From Thermococcus sp. (GTDB lineage: Archaea; Methanobacteriota_B; Thermococci; Thermococcales; Thermococcaceae), in the NCBI GenBank assembly GCA_015522395.1, contig WAMH01000146.1, forward strand, positions 1-7,131: a DNA stretch of 7,131 bases, given 5' to 3'. A model generated the notes under the pieces. It did not search any database. It was not told the origin of the DNA and saw only the letters and a program-made list of their open reading frames with translations. The position numbers were made by a program, and so were the translations under genes. Below, in pieces: positions 5,297 through 7,131 of this stretch. How positions within the stretch are numbered: the stretch's first letter is position 1; each line of letters opens with the position of its first letter.

Positions 5297-6484
5297 ATGA
5301 TATCACTAGGCGTGAAACAGCTGGATGACATCATTGGGGGCGGGGTAGGGGAGGGCTCGAGTGTTGCCTTCGTTGGCTCCATTGAGTACGACAACGTCAT
5401 TCTGATGCATCAGGCGGCCCATGAGGCGCTTAAAAAAGGAAGGAGGGTTCTCATCGTCGATTTCAGGCAGCCCCCTCCCAAGCTTCTGAAGGAGCTTGGA
5501 AACCACGGTGTGGACTACGGAGATTTCCTAGGGAAATCTCTTACGATACTGGACGGTTACTCAAACCTCTACGGGCACGGAAAGGGTGGAGAGAACGTTC
5601 TTCCCGATCCGCTTGATCTGGGCATAACCACTGCGATCATAAAGGAAGCCCTCCAGCGGGGCGAGTACGATATCCTAGTCATAGACGACGTTGCCTCGCA
5701 ATATGTTCTCCAGTCCGATGCGAAGGGCTACGTGAAGGCCATCGTAAGGCTCGTTAGATCGACTAAATCCCTCGGGAAGACAGTCTTCGTCGCCGTTTGT
5801 GCCGACGTTTTTGAGGGATCCAGTCTGGCGGCGGTGCTGCTTCCCTTTGACTACGTCGTAGATGTTGCGGGGGGTGTGGTGGAAGTCAAGCGTTCACCCC
5901 AGCCTCTCAAGGTTGCCGAGCCAAAGTTCTCCTACGTGAGGAACCGGGAAGGTATACGCCTGAGAAAGGAGCTCTACCAGAGCGTTGAGGGGCTCAAGGC
6001 CCATCTCCAGCCTGGCGAAGGCGGAACCCTCTGGCTGAGGGCCCTGGTGGATCAGCGCGTTCAGGTGCGCGAGGAGGAAACGGAGAAGAGACTGATAGAG
6101 ACCATTTACGACTTCTTGGGGCCTGATAGGGGGAGGGAGCTCTTATACGTGTGGGGTAGGAAGCAGTTCGTCGGCTACGGAGAGTACTCAAAGAGACACA
6201 GCACCGGCGTCAGGGAGGCCCTGGAGGATCTCTTCAAGTTCACTCTGGCCAGTGGTGGAGGAAAACTCGAGCTCGTTGAACTCTCCGATTCGCTGGTGGT
6301 GATAAGGGGCAAGAACCTGTTCCCCGGTGGTGAGGGCTACCATTATCCCCTTCATCCCAACTACGCCGGTTCATTTGCCCAGTTCCTGACGGAGTTCACG
6401 GGGAAACCCTGGGAAGGAGAAGAAACGAAGTGCGAGGCGATGGGCGCGGAGCACTGCGAGATCGTGCTGAGGAAGGTAGAATAG
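5297..6484 (+). CDS. Degenerate RecA/KaiC-like domain fused to a C-terminal V4R domain
   Basis: The product is 395 residues. Residues of about 1-210 follow the KaiC/RecA fold: the opening LGVKQLDDIIGGGVGEGSSVAFVG matches the start of KaiC-like ATPases, and YDILVIDDV (about 124-132) is a Walker B strand. The Walker A loop, which should read GxxGxGKT, is replaced by VGSIEYDNVIL, so ATP hydrolysis or binding is probably lost. Residues of about 265-393 look like a V4R (4-vinyl reductase-type) domain, a small-ligand-binding fold, ending in CEAMGAEHC (Cys 379 and 387), the typical paired-Cys tail. A ligand-sensing or scaffold role is inferred; no substrate can be named. ATG 5297 follows GGTGGTGAT directly and starts at the conserved ISLGVKQLD segment; TTG 5285 is an unlikely alternative. 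It has its own promoter and is not close-packed with its neighbours. Confidence 0.75.
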   Translation: MISLGVKQLDDIIGGGVGEGSSVAFVGSIEYDNVILMHQAAHEALKKGRRVLIVDFRQPPPKLLKELGNHGVDYGDFLGKSLTILDGYSNLYGHGKGGENVLPDPLDLGITTAIIKEALQRGEYDILVIDDVASQYVLQSDAKGYVKAIVRLVRSTKSLGKTVFVAVCADVFEGSSLAAVLLPFDYVVDVAGGVVEVKRSPQPLKVAEPKFSYVRNREGIRLRKELYQSVEGLKAHLQPGEGGTLWLRALVDQRVQVREEETEKRLIETIYDFLGPDRGRELLYVWGRKQFVGYGEYSKRHSTGVREALEDLFKFTLASGGGKLELVELSDSLVVIRGKNLFPGGEGYHYPLHPNYAGSFAQFLTEFTGKPWEGEETKCEAMGAEHCEIVLRKVE

Positions 6485-6485
6485 C

Positions 6486-6500
6486 GAAACCCTTTTAAAT
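6486..6500 (+). promoter_or_regulatory. BRE/TATA promoter of rpl7ae
   Basis: CGAAAC with TTTTAAAT at 6493-6500 forms a BRE/TATA element just after the stop of the V4R gene. The predicted transcript start near 6521-6526 gives a leader of about 36-41 bases, longer than the very short leaders implied for the other genes here. Confidence 0.6.
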
Positions 6501-6526
6501 TATCCCCAAGAATACAGCACGCAAAA

Positions 6527-6554
6527 CTCGATGAACGATGAGGATTTCGGAGGG
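6527..6554 (+). promoter_or_regulatory. Possible K-turn-like leader element of rpl7ae
   Basis: The leader can be drawn as stem CUC (6527-6529) with GGG (6552-6554), a three-base bulge GAU (6530-6532), facing GA (6533-6534) and GA (6550-6551), then stem CGA (6536-6538) with UCG (6547-6549), with one extra A at 6535. This is the layout of a kink-turn, the RNA motif that L7Ae binds, and it would include the ribosome binding site GGAGGG. Stems are short and one contains a G-U pair, so this is tentative. Confidence 0.3.
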
Positions 6555-6561
6555 ATGAAGG

Positions 6562-6933
6562 ATGGCTAAGCCAAGCTACGTCAAGTTTGAGGTTCCACAG
6601 GAGCTTGCCGAGAAGGCCCTTGAGGCAGTCGAGCTTGCCCGCGACACCGGAAGGATAAGAAAGGGAACGAACGAGACTACCAAGGCCGTTGAGAGGGGCC
6701 AGGCCAAGCTCGTTGTTATAGCCGAGGACGTTGATCCCGAGGAGATAGTTGCCCACCTCCCGCCGCTGTGCGAGGAGAAGGAGATACCGTACATATACGT
6801 CCCGAGCAAGAAGGAGCTCGGTGCTGCCGCCGGGCTTGAGGTTCCCTCAGCCAGCGTTGCCATAGTTGAGCCCGGCAAGGCCCGCGAGCTCGTTGAAGAC
6901 ATCGCGATGAAGGTCAGGGAGCTCATGAAGTGA
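6562..6933 (+). CDS. rpl7ae: Ribosomal protein L7Ae (K-turn binding; also box C/D and H/ACA sRNP and RNase P subunit)
   Basis: The 123-residue product matches archaeal L7Ae in length and sequence. The RNA-contact segment RKGTNETTKAVERG carries the conserved Asn37, Glu38 and Lys41, and the specificity loop LEVPSA occurs near residue 93. In Archaea this protein binds kink-turns in 23S rRNA, in box C/D and H/ACA guide RNAs, and in RNase P RNA, all in the cytoplasm. ATG 6562 follows the ribosome binding site GGAGGGAT (6549-6556) by 5 bases. The gene heads the conserved archaeal cluster in which S28e follows, here 57 bases downstream. Its own promoter lies at 6486-6500 and its leader may fold into an element that the protein itself recognises. 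Confidence 0.97.
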   Translation: MAKPSYVKFEVPQELAEKALEAVELARDTGRIRKGTNETTKAVERGQAKLVVIAEDVDPEEIVAHLPPLCEEKEIPYIYVPSKKELGAAAGLEVPSASVAIVEPGKARELVEDIAMKVRELMK

Positions 6934-6990
6934 GCTTCCTTTTCATCCTTCACGTTAATAGCTGGGAGGAGCTTTTACGAGGTGTGAGGT

Positions 6991-7131
6991 ATGAGCGACG
7001 AAGGTTACCCCGCTGAGGTTATTGAGATCGTTGCAAGGGCCGGTGTCACCGGTGGCGTCACCCAGGTCAAAGTTCGCGTTCTCGAGGGACGCGACAAGGG
7101 TAGGGTCATCAGGAGGAACATCAAAGGCCCC
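6991..7131 (+). CDS. rps28e: Ribosomal protein S28e (3' truncated by window end)
   Basis: The first 47 residues are visible; the family is about 70 residues long, so roughly the last third is missing. The sequence opens MSDEGYPAEVIEIVARAGVT and continues with GGVTQVKVRV, then EGRDKGRVIRRNIKGP, the OB-fold core typical of archaeal/eukaryotic S28e of the small ribosomal subunit. ATG 6991 is preceded by GAGGTG (6979-6984), 6 bases away. The 57-base gap after rpl7ae holds a short pyrimidine stretch and a poor TATA-like GTTAATAG (6954-6961); co-transcription with rpl7ae or an extra weak promoter are both possible. Confidence 0.95.
   Translation, partial: MSDEGYPAEVIEIVARAGVTGGVTQVKVRVLEGRDKGRVIRRNIKGP

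Overview
The window reads as chromosomal DNA of a hyperthermophilic archaeon of the order Thermococcales (Thermococcus or a close relative). Three things point there: archaeal and eukaryote-type ribosomal proteins (L7Ae followed by S28e), BRE/TATA promoters 22-35 bases upstream of GGTGA-type ribosome binding sites, and GC-rich coding sequence using AGG/AGA and ATA codons. All genes called are on the + strand.

Layout. (1) Positions 1-774 hold the 3' end of a PAPS-reductase-like PP-loop protein that ends in a two-cluster ferredoxin domain. (2) Positions 726-1685, overlapping gene 1 by 49 bases, encode a membrane protein with a signal sequence, an outer domain, one membrane span and a cytoplasmic winged-helix domain, so a likely membrane-anchored regulator. 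(3) Positions 1686-4437 are an AT-richer two-gene island. It has its own strong promoter, a secreted beta-rich protein of unknown family whose reading frame is split by a -1 shift at a perfect A_AAT_TTG slippery heptamer, and a translationally coupled 620-residue extracellular protein with prenyltransferase/terpene-cyclase-like QxxDGGF repeats and about 15 N-glycosylation sequons. (4) Positions 4499-5113 encode an HVO_0476-type zinc-ribbon protein. (5) Positions 5297-6484 encode a RecA/KaiC-like protein with a lost P-loop, fused to a V4R domain. (6) Positions 6562-6933 are ribosomal protein L7Ae, preceded by a promoter and a leader that can be drawn as a K-turn-like fold. (7) From 6991 to the window end is the start of ribosomal protein S28e.

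How the parts relate. The L7Ae-S28e end is conserved translation machinery. The first two genes look like one transcript. The island between 1686 and 4437 is the accessory part: both products appear to be exported, the second start codon (TTG) overlaps the stop of the shifted frame (TTGA), and its composition differs from both flanks. The most interesting points are the possible programmed -1 frameshift at 2321-2327, the toroid protein without recognisable prenyltransferase metal ligands, a pair of ACAATGTA boxes upstream of the island promoter, and a possible L7Ae autoregulatory K-turn. All positions and motif calls are by eye; no search or folding was run.
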